From: Cyclobacteriaceae bacterium YHN15
GTDB lineage: Bacteria > Bacteroidota > Bacteroidia > Cytophagales > Cyclobacteriaceae
Assembly: GCA_003797895.1 (NCBI GenBank)
Contig: RKQB01000001.1
Coordinates: 387,822-451,821 of the forward strand
Reading direction: 5' to 3'
DNA: 64,000 bases
Shown piece by piece: positions 47,094 to 56,436 of the stretch. Position 1 is the first letter of the stretch. Each line of letters starts with the position of its first letter. Below the pieces are notes generated by a model, which did not search any database, was not told where the DNA came from, and saw only the letters and a program-made list of their open reading frames with translations. The translations under genes and the position numbers were made by a program.

Positions 47094-47948
47094 TCAATGA
47101 TTCCAGCTACCAAACTTCCCCTGTTGATAATCACGGTAGGCCTGCATGATTTCCTCCTGTGTATTCATGACAAAGGGTCCTTGTGCCACCATTGGTTCAT
47201 TAAACGGTAAAGCATGCCCTAGGATAATCACACAATCTTCAGTAGCCTCAAAAGACAGTTCATTACTGTCATGATTGAATTCAATCAAATTTCTGAACGG
47301 GATTTCCTCTCCCATAATTTTCACGCCTCCCCTGACAATGTAAAAGAAAATATTCTCCTGGGCAGGAATTCCTTTTTGAACTTTTCCCCCCTTGTCCATA
47401 TACAAAGTACTGAGGAAAATAGGGGAAAGTGTTTCAAAAGAACCAATGTTCCCGTTCCATTCACCGGCAATCAGCTGTACATTAACACTGCCTTGATCTA
47501 TAGAGAATGAGGTGATCTCGTCTTTCTGTAACCCTATGTACCGAGGGTTGGTCATTTTATATTTTGCGGGTAAATTTACCCACAACTGTAATATTTCAAG
47601 TTCACCACCTTCTTTTTTGAATTTATTAGAAGAGACTTCTGCATGTATCAGCCCACTTCCTGCTGTCATCCATTGAATTCCTCCTGCTTCAATTACCGAT
47701 TCATGTCCTCCTGAATCTTTGTGCATGATATCCCCTTCAAGGATAAATGTAACTGTTTCCATTCCTCTATGAGGATGTGGCCCAAATGGAAGCCCGTTGT
47801 TGTTGGGTTGATATTTTTGATATCCATGGTGGTTCAAAAAAATAAAGGGATCAATCTGCTTTAATTTTGGGGAAGGCAGAGGATTGTAGGTAATTAGATC
47901 CGCTATGGGATGATAACTCGCTTTGTGTATGGCCTTGATTGTTCTCAT
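47094..47948 (-). CDS. Pirin-family bicupin protein
   Basis: 284-residue cytoplasmic protein with two cupin domains. The N-terminal metal site is visible as HPHRGMETVTFILEGDIMHKD and GLIHAEVSS; the C-terminal domain lies around residues 170-270. Bacterial pirins include quercetinase-like dioxygenases and redox-sensing regulators; the role here is not known. It is a single gene, convergent with nqrE. Confidence 0.9.
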   Translation of the reverse strand: MRTIKAIHKASYHPIADLITYNPLPSPKLKQIDPFIFLNHHGYQKYQPNNNGLPFGPHPHRGMETVTFILEGDIMHKDSGGHESVIEAGGIQWMTAGSGLIHAEVSSNKFKKEGGELEILQLWVNLPAKYKMTNPRYIGLQKDEITSFSIDQGSVNVQLIAGEWNGNIGSFETLSPIFLSTLYMDKGGKVQKGIPAQENIFFYIVRGGVKIMGEEIPFRNLIEFNHDSNELSFEATEDCVIILGHALPFNEPMVAQGPFVMNTQEEIMQAYRDYQQGKFGSWNH

Positions 47949-48077
47949 GATGCAAATGTGTGTATAGACATATAAATCAATTTCAGTATTTTTTGTTCCA
48001 TTTTGTTTGAAATATATGAAAAGGATTTAATCGAATTGGAATCATTGTAAAGATTGGAAAAAGGGTTGCCAATAAAA

Positions 48078-48107
48078 AAAGCCTGAAGAAATTCAGGCTT
48101 TGTTTTT
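48078..48107. terminator. Intrinsic terminator of the acyl-ACP desaturase gene
   Basis: AAAGCCTGAA (48078-48087), loop GAAA, TTCAGGCTTT (48092-48101), flanked by A on the left and GTTTTTT on the right. It lies immediately beyond the minus-strand stop codon at 48107. Confidence 0.85.
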
Positions 48108-49108
48108 TATTTTAACCAGGCAAGGCTTATTTCATCAGGTGCTTTCATCCTGTCCGCTAACCTCATGTAGCGTTCGGACAGGTTGGAGAGGTAATCCTGA
48201 GCTTTAGCAGCCATATCTGATAATCCCGTTAGTTTTTCAATATCCCAAAGCTTGACAAGATGATCAATGATCCTTGCATAATCCCAGCCGGTGTATACGC
48301 CAATTTTTTGGGTAATGGCAGAAAACTGATTGAATAAGTGGGGATTGCTGCTTCCCTCTCCCATCAATACCGCAGGCATCACGATTTGTTTTCTCATCAT
48401 TTTTTCAAAAGCTAGGATGGCACCACTAGGATCGATTTCAAAAATCTGTGACATAAAGCTTTTATATGCTTTCTCATGTCTGGCTTCATCTCCTGCGATG
48501 GTTTTACAGATCCTGGAAAGCACATCATCGCCTGCTTTATCGGCTAACTTTCCAGTATTAACATGAGAAATTTTGGTAGCTCTTTCCTGGAAAGAAGTAT
48601 AAATGATGGCCTGATAAGGATCCTTTTCGGATTTGGGATCAAAGCCATTGTATATTAACCTGTGAATGGTCTGCTCTACTTTTTTCATATCGGCCCGACC
48701 GGAGAGGTAAAGGTATTTGTTCAATAAATCGCCGTGACGGTTTTCTTCTGCGGTCCAAGCCTTTGACCATTTTACCCAACCTGAATTGCTCAATAAACTT
48801 CCTTCAACATTGATGCCCTCCAACAGGTTGAAATAAGTTTGATAACTTGGAAGTGCTTCTTCGGTTATCATATTCCCAATCAATGAAGTAATGATAGTAT
48901 CGGGAATATTTGCTGCTCTTTCCTGCAACTTTTTCACTTCATCAAAAGCATCTAACTGAGCCATGTCCGGTAAAAAATCAGAAGGTTGCCAACATTCATC
49001 CGGATCCACTAATATATTTTCAACGGCATGATTTACGAAGCCATCCAATTGGGAGATAACTTCCATGTTTTTTTCTAATTCGTAATCGATTTTTTCTGAT
49101 TTATTCAT
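48107..49108 (-). CDS. Acyl-[acyl-carrier-protein] desaturase
   Basis: 333-residue soluble di-iron desaturase introducing a double bond in acyl-ACP. The two EXXH iron motifs are EENRHG and DEARHE, as in plant stearoyl-ACP desaturase and mycobacterial DesA. No membrane segment is present. It is a single gene with its own terminator; the regiospecificity is unknown. Confidence 0.92.
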   Translation of the reverse strand: MNKSEKIDYELEKNMEVISQLDGFVNHAVENILVDPDECWQPSDFLPDMAQLDAFDEVKKLQERAANIPDTIITSLIGNMITEEALPSYQTYFNLLEGINVEGSLLSNSGWVKWSKAWTAEENRHGDLLNKYLYLSGRADMKKVEQTIHRLIYNGFDPKSEKDPYQAIIYTSFQERATKISHVNTGKLADKAGDDVLSRICKTIAGDEARHEKAYKSFMSQIFEIDPSGAILAFEKMMRKQIVMPAVLMGEGSSNPHLFNQFSAITQKIGVYTGWDYARIIDHLVKLWDIEKLTGLSDMAAKAQDYLSNLSERYMRLADRMKAPDEISLAWLK

Positions 49109-49268
49109 GTTCTGCTACTTTCTGTCAAAATAGGCATGGTGAAAAAATCCACAGGATTTTTTCAGGACCCATTCAATCCGACAATAATCTATAAAGATAA
49201 GGACAATAACTTGTATTAAGAACTGGGAAACCCAATTTCTGATTTTGGTTTCTATACGATTCAACTCC

Positions 49269-50984
49269 CTACTTTTTCAAAACCCAAGTTTTTTGGTCAA
49301 AACCTGAAGGGGCAGTTGCCTTCAATCGGTTGGCGATTTTATCCAAATACATGGTGTTATATCTTAATCTGGTGATATAATTCGGTAAATCAGGATCTCC
49401 GTTCCAACAGTGTTCTGCCCTGTCCCCATAAAGTACTTCCCCTCCATAATAGGGTTCTTTGGTTTGCTCCAAAAACTCCTCGGTAAGGTATACGGCATTG
49501 TTGAGGTAGTAATTGTCCATATCCCCACAATAAATATGGATTTTTCCTTCCAAATCTTTCCCGATTTTATTCCAATCCCTTTCCATGATATATCGGAGGT
49601 CAAAATTTTCTTTCCAATGGTTAGCTACTTCTTGGTCTATTTCACCTGTCAACTTATCCCAAATCGGTTTTGGATATCCATCATTGCCAATAGGTGAATA
49701 TACTGCCTGCCAAATGTCCCATTGATCCCCTGAAAGGCTTTTGGTTCCGCCAAGTGCCAGTTCTTTATGATTCATATCTTTTACCATGGCAGATACATGG
49801 CCCAGGTAATTTCTTTTTCCTACCCTATCTGTTGTCCGCATTGGTCCCTTAATGAAATAAGCATTTTTATCCTCATATATATTCACGGTAGTATAGGCCC
49901 TAAAGTCAATAGGATCAGGACAGGCAGCAAAACAACCATTGTATTCATTGGGATATTTGACCTGGACAGCCAAAGCTTCCCATCCACCTGTGGAACCGCC
50001 GTATGTAAACCTTGCCCAACCCTCACCTATTCCTCTAAACTGTTTTTCTATATGGGGAATAAGCTCATAGGTGATGGCGTCTCCATAGGGGCCAATATTT
50101 TGTGAATTGACTGCATAGCTGTCGTCATAAAAAGGATTGGCATGTTGAATTTCAATCACAATGAATTTCTGAAAATCCGGAGAAATCCATTTTTGATAAA
50201 AGTTGTAGGCCTCTTGTTGCTGGATTTTATTGTAGCCATAAATCCCGAATCTTGGAGAGTATTCATCTTCCAAACCTTCATCAGGAGGTACAGTTCTGAA
50301 TCCTCCAAAGTCTGATGGGAAATGCCCATGAAAAATCATCAATGGATAATATTCATTGGTGTTTTTTTCAAAATCCCTTGGCAACAAGATATGCGCACCC
50401 AAATAAATATCCCTTCCCCAAAAGCTTGAGAGGAGTTCGCTTTTCATTTTAATGTGTTTGATAAAATCTGTATCCTCAGGTTCCTTTACAGTGGGGTTGA
50501 TCTGGTCTATGGTAAGATTCAGCCCTGTTTTCCCATCCCATTTTATTTTTTGGGGCAAGCTATATAAATTACCCGGAGTTCTGTTCCACTGTCTTCCTTC
50601 CCACTGATCCATTGGCATTTTTACAGTATGCCCATCCGACCTATTAAAAGTTTCATATTTTACTATATAGGCTTGCACCCAATATTCTCCATTTGGGATA
50701 TCTTTCCAATTTGCAATGGGATAACCGAATTCATCCAGGTTAAAATCGAAACCCTTTCCCGCTTGGTAATCTTCAAAATCCATTCCGATTACCTGGGCAG
50801 AAGTGACCTCATCATTTATCGCAAATCTAGGTTCGGCATTATCCGAATGGTGCAAAAGGAAGAGGAGTCTTCCATCTTGAAGGTCGGTTTCAAGTTCAGG
50901 CTTGAGGCTTATAGAAATTTTTGGCGAATGACCGGTTTGACAACCAAATATTACCAAAGTCAACAATATTACTAAGTATCTCAT
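49269..50984 (-). CDS. Esterase-family alpha/beta hydrolase lipoprotein
   Basis: 571-residue lipoprotein: SPII signal LVILLTLVIFGC with lipobox Cys near residue 15. The N-terminal 180 residues are beta-rich and unassigned. From about residue 185 an esterase-D/feruloyl-esterase-like alpha/beta hydrolase domain follows, with the nucleophile elbow YGGSTGGWEAL, the preceding PYGDAITYELIPHIEKQF, and an acid/His region near YCGDMDNYYLNNA and GDRAEHCWNG. The frame is open from 51011; the ATG at 50984 (MRYLVILLTL) gives the signal peptide. The natural ester is unknown; sugar esters or peptides are possible. Confidence 0.8.
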   Translation of the reverse strand: MRYLVILLTLVIFGCQTGHSPKISISLKPELETDLQDGRLLFLLHHSDNAEPRFAINDEVTSAQVIGMDFEDYQAGKGFDFNLDEFGYPIANWKDIPNGEYWVQAYIVKYETFNRSDGHTVKMPMDQWEGRQWNRTPGNLYSLPQKIKWDGKTGLNLTIDQINPTVKEPEDTDFIKHIKMKSELLSSFWGRDIYLGAHILLPRDFEKNTNEYYPLMIFHGHFPSDFGGFRTVPPDEGLEDEYSPRFGIYGYNKIQQQEAYNFYQKWISPDFQKFIVIEIQHANPFYDDSYAVNSQNIGPYGDAITYELIPHIEKQFRGIGEGWARFTYGGSTGGWEALAVQVKYPNEYNGCFAACPDPIDFRAYTTVNIYEDKNAYFIKGPMRTTDRVGKRNYLGHVSAMVKDMNHKELALGGTKSLSGDQWDIWQAVYSPIGNDGYPKPIWDKLTGEIDQEVANHWKENFDLRYIMERDWNKIGKDLEGKIHIYCGDMDNYYLNNAVYLTEEFLEQTKEPYYGGEVLYGDRAEHCWNGDPDLPNYITRLRYNTMYLDKIANRLKATAPSGFDQKTWVLKK

Positions 50985-51163
50985 GAATGTTGGATTTTGT
51001 AGTTTTATCAATATACTTAAAAAATATTATTCTATTTTCCCTACAATCTTCAATTATATAAACGGATGAAAATTGTTTTTTCAGCCATATTTCTGACCGT
51101 TTGTAAATCTAGTCAGGAAATACAAAAGGAATGAATTATTTTAGAAAACTAACCTTTGATATT

Positions 51164-52405
51164 ATGAAAAAAACATTATTTAGTTTGTTTGCAGCCTGTT
51201 TGCTTTTTTCATGCAGTGAAAAAGAACCGGTAGTTGATTATACACTTCTTTCTGATGAACAAAGATTGGAAGTGGCCAAAGAAATTGCCCAGAACACCAT
51301 CATTGTTGATGGTCATATGGATTTGCCTTTCAGAATGTATAATCTTGGCAATGACCTGAATGGGGAAGTTTTCGATTTTATGACCCGAAGTGACCAAGGT
51401 AATATTGATTATGTAAGGGCAAAAGAAGGAGGAGTGGACGCGCCATTTATGGCCATATATATCCCTGCTTCCTACCAGGAGACCGGTGGCGCTAAAGGAC
51501 TTGCCGATACCTTGATCTCAATGGTGGAGAGGATGGTGCAAACATGGCCGGATAAGTTAGCCCTTGCCAAGTCTCCGGAAGACATTGAAAATAATTTTAA
51601 AAATGGACTTTTATCCTTACCGATGGGTATTGAAAATGCTGCGGCAATTGAAGATGATATCCGGAATATTGAATACTTCTTCAACAGGGGGATCAGATAT
51701 ATGACGCTGACTCACGGAAAAGATAATCTTGTGGGTGATTCTTCTTATGATGATTCAGAGACCCATGGTGGCTTAAGTGATTATGGAAAAGAGGTGGTAA
51801 AAGAAATGAACCGTTTGGGAATGATCATTGATGTTTCACATATCACAGATAAAACATTTTTTGACGTTGTAGCAATCAGTTCAGCTCCTATTGTAGCCAC
51901 CCATAGTTCGGTAAGAGATTTTACTCCTGGCTTTGAAAGAAATGTTTCCAATGAAATCATTCAAGGATTGGCCGAAAAAAACGGAATGGTCATGATTACT
52001 TTTGGGGGAAGCTTCCTGGATCAAAACTATTCTGATGCCAATACTGCTATAAGAGCCCATCTTCAGGAATGGTTGAAAGAGAATAACCTGAACTACAGAG
52101 ATGAGGCTGCCCAGGAATATATTAAGGCTTACTCTGCTGATAAGAGACCCATTGTTCACGTTTCAAAGGTAGTTGACCACATAGACCATGTAGTGAAATT
52201 GGTGGGTATTGATTATGTAGGTCTGGGGTCTGATTTCGATGGGGTAGGAGATACGCTCCCAGAGGGGCTTAAAGATGCTTCCATGTATCCCAACATTATC
52301 GCAGAATTGCTTAAAAGAGGTTATTCAAAAGAAGACATAGAAAAAATCTGCTATAAGAACTTTTTTAGGGTTTGGAAAGAGGTAAGCCTGCTTTCAAAGA
52401 AATAA
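51164..52405 (+). CDS. Membrane dipeptidase (peptidase family M19), lipoprotein
   Basis: 413-residue zinc dipeptidase. An SPII signal MKKTLFSLFAACLLFSC gives an outer- or inner-membrane lipoprotein. M19 motifs are VDGHMDLPFRM (first zinc ligands, HxD), GIENAAAIEDD (bridging Glu), YMTLTHGKDN, IDVSHITDKTF and ATHSSVRDF (His ligands), and VGLGSDFDGVG. The frame is open from 51131; the ATG at 51164 is chosen for the signal peptide. Likely cleaves dipeptides, including D-amino-acid types. It converges with the histidine kinase gene. Confidence 0.93.
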   Translation: MKKTLFSLFAACLLFSCSEKEPVVDYTLLSDEQRLEVAKEIAQNTIIVDGHMDLPFRMYNLGNDLNGEVFDFMTRSDQGNIDYVRAKEGGVDAPFMAIYIPASYQETGGAKGLADTLISMVERMVQTWPDKLALAKSPEDIENNFKNGLLSLPMGIENAAAIEDDIRNIEYFFNRGIRYMTLTHGKDNLVGDSSYDDSETHGGLSDYGKEVVKEMNRLGMIIDVSHITDKTFFDVVAISSAPIVATHSSVRDFTPGFERNVSNEIIQGLAEKNGMVMITFGGSFLDQNYSDANTAIRAHLQEWLKENNLNYRDEAAQEYIKAYSADKRPIVHVSKVVDHIDHVVKLVGIDYVGLGSDFDGVGDTLPEGLKDASMYPNIIAELLKRGYSKEDIEKICYKNFFRVWKEVSLLSKK

Positions 52406-52417
52406 ATTTAGATTAAT

Positions 52418-52443
52418 AAGGGGGAGAATTTTTACTCCTCCTT
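52418..52443. terminator. Weak hairpin between convergent dipeptidase and kinase genes
   Basis: AAGGGGGAG (52418-52426) pairs with CTCCTCCTT (52435-52443) with one mismatch around an AT loop. Only a poor T run follows, so termination strength is doubtful. Confidence 0.45.
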
Positions 52444-52444
52444 C

Positions 52445-55400
52445 TTAATTTAAATAGGTCATTTCCTGACTTAGTTTTTTGAGCGTAACATCAGTTTCAT
52501 TTTTGATTTTTTCAAATTTGTTTAAGTGCTCCGGATCTTCAAGGTTCTCAAAGCTTTCTATTGAAGCGCATAAGTCTGCAAGCTTACTAAAATCAAGATT
52601 CAAAGCAACGCCTTTCAAAGCATGGCAGGATTGTTTGACAGCTTTCAGGTTTTCATCCTGAAGGTTTTGTTGTAATTCCTCCTTGATTTTTTCAATATTT
52701 TGCATACTGATCTCCAGAAGTTGTTTGAAAAATTCAGGATCTGATTGACGGAATTCATCCAATCTTGACAGGATTTTTTTCTCAGTCTCCTGTTCAGGTT
52801 TACCTAGATATTTATCCAACATTTTTTGAATATCGGCTACCACAACAGGTTTGGACAAATAATTATCCATACCCACTTCAATGCACCTTTCAAATTCCCC
52901 TTTCACTGTTCCGGCTGTCAAAGCTACAATAGGTACTCTTCTGGTATTGTTTTCTATTCTCCTGATTTCCATAGTTGCTTCATATCCACTCATTTCCGGC
53001 ATTTGAATATCCATGAAAATCATGGAAGGATCATCCTTAATGAAGACTTCTACCGCTTCCCTTCCGTTTTTGGCTTCCAAAATCTGAACTTTAGGAATCA
53101 GGTTTTTGACAATGGTCTTTGCCAATAGCATATTTACCGGATTATCATCAACCAACAATATTTTCAGGGTTCTTTCTCCCTCATGGGTATCATTGGAGTA
53201 AGTCTGCAAGGAATGATTCACGTTCCCTTTACTGTCCTTCAAAGGGAAAGACTCTTCCTCAATTTCTACTATGGGCAAATTTATTTTGAATGAAAACCTA
53301 CTTCCTTTTCCCAACTCTGTCTGGAGTTCAAGACGGCTTTTCATCAAAAGCAGAATTTTATTGCTTATGGTAAGTCCTAAGCCTGTACCCCCATATTTTC
53401 GGGTTGTGGAATTGTCCTCTTGGGCAAATGCTTCAAAGATGATCTGTTCTTTTTCTTTGGAAATACCAATACCGGTATCCCTCACGGCAAATTCCAGTTC
53501 AACTGTTTTTCCACCATCCTTTGTGCCTAGATTTTGAATTGAAAGCTCAATTTCACCTTCATGCGTGAATTTTGCTGAATTACTCAACAAATTGATCATT
53601 ACCTGTTTGATCCGTGTGGCATCAACAAATACACCATTAGGAAGGGTTGGATCCAAAGACATTAACAATTTGATTCCCTTTTGGACGAGTGAGGGTTCAA
53701 TCATATTGAGGGTCTCTTTCGCCAATTTAGCTAAATTGACCTTGGTGGGGCTTAAATCAAGTTTGCCGGCTTCTATTTTTGAAAAATCCAGTACATCATT
53801 TATTAAGGCTAAAAGTAAGTTTCCGGATTGAATAATGGATCTCAGGAAATCCTGCTGGGTTTGGGTTAAGTCGGTTTTCATCAAAAGGTCAGAAAAACCG
53901 ATGACACCGTTAAGTGGAGTCCTGATTTCATGGCTCATGTTGGCCAAAAATTCCGATTTGGCAATACTGGCCTCTTTGGCCTGCTCCATGGAAAGGCGGA
54001 GGTTCTGCTCCATGTTTTTCCTTTCTATTGCATTGGATATACTTTCTGCAAAGCTTATCAATAATGCTGTTTCGGCATCACTCCATTCTCTCTCTTTATG
54101 ACAATCATCAAACCCGACAAAGCCCCAAAATTTCTTTTCCACGAAAATCGGAATTAATAAGATGGACTTAATTCCCTGACTTTCCAATAAAGCTTTCAAA
54201 CCTTCGTCCTCAATTTTATCAACAACATTCAGATAGATTTCATTTTCAAGCAGAAATATCATTGATTCTCCAAACACGCTGATTGGTAAACTTTGTAGTT
54301 CAGGGTTATCGATTTCAGCAGGAACGTCCATGGCACTCCATTCAAATCTCTGAGAACTGTAAACATTTCCTTCCTCGTCAGTACTGTTTTCAAACAGATA
54401 TGCCCTGTCTGCACCGGCACCATCCCCTAATATGGTAATTGCTTTTTGTGTAGCCCTTTGGAAATCAGAATTTGATAATAGTTCTTTGGTTGCAAAAGCA
54501 ATTGAGGTAAGCATTTTCTCATTCCTCAAAAGACTTTTGTTAATGTTTTGGAGCTTTTGTTCATTCGCCCGTATCTTTTCTTCTGCTTGCTTTTGGCCAC
54601 TTATATCACGGAAAAACAGGTATTTTACATTTTTTTCAGATTCCTTGTCTAAATTTTGAATGTTTTTAAGGAAAGCCATGTAATGTTTTTCTCCTTGCTC
54701 CAACAAAAACTCGATACTCTTTTTGGGATTGGAATTATCAAACAATTCTGATAGCTCAGGCCATATATTTTCCAATTCATTTATGTTGGTAATTTTATTG
54801 ATAGAAAGGTGTTTTTTTAAGATAGAGACGCCTTTTCTATTGATGGCGATTACGGCACCTTTGTCATCAACAATCACTATACCATCTGATAAATTGTCAA
54901 AAATCGTCTTAAAAGCAATTGGGTTTATCCGGAAAAGGTTATATTTAAATAGAGCCCAATAAAACAAAATGCCGCTAAATGCCAAAAAGAAAGGTACAGA
55001 ATCCAATCCATAAGGATAATGCCCAAAGACAACCAATAAATAGGCAATCCATGGCATAAGGGTGCCTACTAGCATGATGACAACCTGACCTCTATAAATA
55101 TCCGGCACTGAGAATAGCATTCTTATTAATAGGAGATTGGCTATTATGATAAGGAGGGAGTTATATCCTGCATACATCCAATGCAAGAGGGCCTGGTCCA
55201 CTGCTACAGCTGTAAAAAAAGAATTGAATTCAGAGGAAATTTCATTATAAAAAAGATGGTGAAAATCATTGGTCAAAGCCATAATCAAAAAGAAAATGGA
55301 AATACCGAATAGTATTCCCATCCAATTTCTGGTTAAATACATTGACCTATCTGAATATTTTAAAACAAATAAAACCAAAAGCGGAGCAATAAAGACACCT

Positions 55401-55627
55401 CCAATGAATTCAAGTTGGTAAAAAAGCTTTATTGTTTGTGTGTTGGCTCCCAATAACTCAATTCCATAAAAAAATGAGTATAAGAAACAACTGAACATCA
55501 GAAAGGAAAAGTATTTTTCACCTGTCTCATTTGGTTTGCGGAATGAAAGAAATATCAATGCTGCAAAAAAAACGCTGGTAAAAAAAACTGGTATTGAATA
55601 AGGGTTATAATAGAACTGAAGATCCAT
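52445..55627 (-). CDS. Hybrid sensor histidine kinase with receiver and HPt domains
   Basis: 1060-residue membrane phosphorelay protein. Domains in order: seven hydrophobic helices (about residues 10-225, 7TM histidine-kinase sensor type), PAS (about 235-350), GAF (about 385-540), HisKA with NMSHEIRTPLNGV (phospho-His near 575), HATPase_c (GTGLGLTI), receiver with LLVDDNPVNM and phospho-Asp in MIFMDIQMPEMSG (about 815-935), and a C-terminal HPt with SCHALKG. The full His-Asp-His relay is in one chain, with no DNA-binding output, so a separate response regulator must exist; none is adjacent. An ATG at 55648 is an alternative start. Confidence 0.93.
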   Translation of the reverse strand: MDLQFYYNPYSIPVFFTSVFFAALIFLSFRKPNETGEKYFSFLMFSCFLYSFFYGIELLGANTQTIKLFYQLEFIGGVFIAPLLVLFVLKYSDRSMYLTRNWMGILFGISIFFLIMALTNDFHHLFYNEISSEFNSFFTAVAVDQALLHWMYAGYNSLLIIIANLLLIRMLFSVPDIYRGQVVIMLVGTLMPWIAYLLVVFGHYPYGLDSVPFFLAFSGILFYWALFKYNLFRINPIAFKTIFDNLSDGIVIVDDKGAVIAINRKGVSILKKHLSINKITNINELENIWPELSELFDNSNPKKSIEFLLEQGEKHYMAFLKNIQNLDKESEKNVKYLFFRDISGQKQAEEKIRANEQKLQNINKSLLRNEKMLTSIAFATKELLSNSDFQRATQKAITILGDGAGADRAYLFENSTDEEGNVYSSQRFEWSAMDVPAEIDNPELQSLPISVFGESMIFLLENEIYLNVVDKIEDEGLKALLESQGIKSILLIPIFVEKKFWGFVGFDDCHKEREWSDAETALLISFAESISNAIERKNMEQNLRLSMEQAKEASIAKSEFLANMSHEIRTPLNGVIGFSDLLMKTDLTQTQQDFLRSIIQSGNLLLALINDVLDFSKIEAGKLDLSPTKVNLAKLAKETLNMIEPSLVQKGIKLLMSLDPTLPNGVFVDATRIKQVMINLLSNSAKFTHEGEIELSIQNLGTKDGGKTVELEFAVRDTGIGISKEKEQIIFEAFAQEDNSTTRKYGGTGLGLTISNKILLLMKSRLELQTELGKGSRFSFKINLPIVEIEEESFPLKDSKGNVNHSLQTYSNDTHEGERTLKILLVDDNPVNMLLAKTIVKNLIPKVQILEAKNGREAVEVFIKDDPSMIFMDIQMPEMSGYEATMEIRRIENNTRRVPIVALTAGTVKGEFERCIEVGMDNYLSKPVVVADIQKMLDKYLGKPEQETEKKILSRLDEFRQSDPEFFKQLLEISMQNIEKIKEELQQNLQDENLKAVKQSCHALKGVALNLDFSKLADLCASIESFENLEDPEHLNKFEKIKNETDVTLKKLSQEMTYLN

Positions 55628-55791
55628 GTTTATCGAAATGAAAAGCAAGGTAAGATTTATCTCTGGAACTACTAGGGCGATTCATAGTCAGTAAAAATAA
55701 AAGTTTTCATTTCTAAAAAAAATAAAAAATGTCAAATCTGCTTTAATTAAAAAATAATTCTGTTATTTTAAATTTAAAAACCCGTTTTATC

Positions 55792-56214
55792 ATGAAAAAT
55801 AATGTTTTTGTATTGTTTTTATTTGGTATGTCGATTCTTTCAAATGGCTTAATTGCTCAAGGGAAAGATGATAAAGTTGCTGATGCACATGAAAAAAATG
55901 AACTGAAATTGGATGCAAAATCGGAAAAGCAATTACTTAAAGATGAAAAGGCCGAACTAAAAAGAATAAAAAACTTTGAGGCTTCTCTCAAAAATTATGA
56001 TAATGCTTTGAACAAAAAACATGATGCTGAGGTGAAGCTGGCGAAACAAAACCTCAAATATGAAAAAGCAGTTCTAAAAGGAAAGGCTGATGATGCTGCC
56101 TTGGCAAAGCTGTTGTTGGATATCAAGAAAACAGAAATTGCCATTAAACAGGCAGATGGGGATTTGGACCGCTACCAACGGGACATTGAACGGTACAGGA
56201 AAATAGAGGACTAA
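55792..56214 (+). CDS. Small exported coiled-coil protein, function unknown
   Basis: 140-residue protein with a signal peptide (about residues 1-23, ending GLIAQG). The mature part is almost entirely charged helix: KNELKLDAKSEKQLLKDEKAELKRIKNFE and following, a predicted coiled coil rich in Lys, Glu and Ala. No family recognised. It is a single gene between the divergent histidine kinase and clpB, followed by a hairpin at 56246. Confidence 0.65.
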   Translation: MKNNVFVLFLFGMSILSNGLIAQGKDDKVADAHEKNELKLDAKSEKQLLKDEKAELKRIKNFEASLKNYDNALNKKHDAEVKLAKQNLKYEKAVLKGKADDAALAKLLLDIKKTEIAIKQADGDLDRYQRDIERYRKIED

Positions 56215-56245
56215 AATTCTTTGAGTGAATTTGTTCCGGGATTGG

Positions 56246-56277
56246 CCGCTTTTCCAAACAAAGGGAAGCGGTTTTTT
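56246..56277 (+). terminator. Intrinsic terminator after the coiled-coil protein gene
   Basis: CCGCTTTTCC (56246-56255) pairs with GGGAAGCGG (56263-56271) with a small bulge, followed by TTTTTT. Confidence 0.75.
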
Positions 56278-56436
56278 CATGTCAAAAAGTCCTTAATTTA
56301 CGGTATTACCTCAAAATTTAAGACAAAATTACCGAATTTCCTTCTCTTTTTGTTTTGGTGAAGGATTTGATGATAGTTTATTATTCAATAGATAATTGTA
56401 GGAATCGGATACTAATAATCATAACCAACTATAACC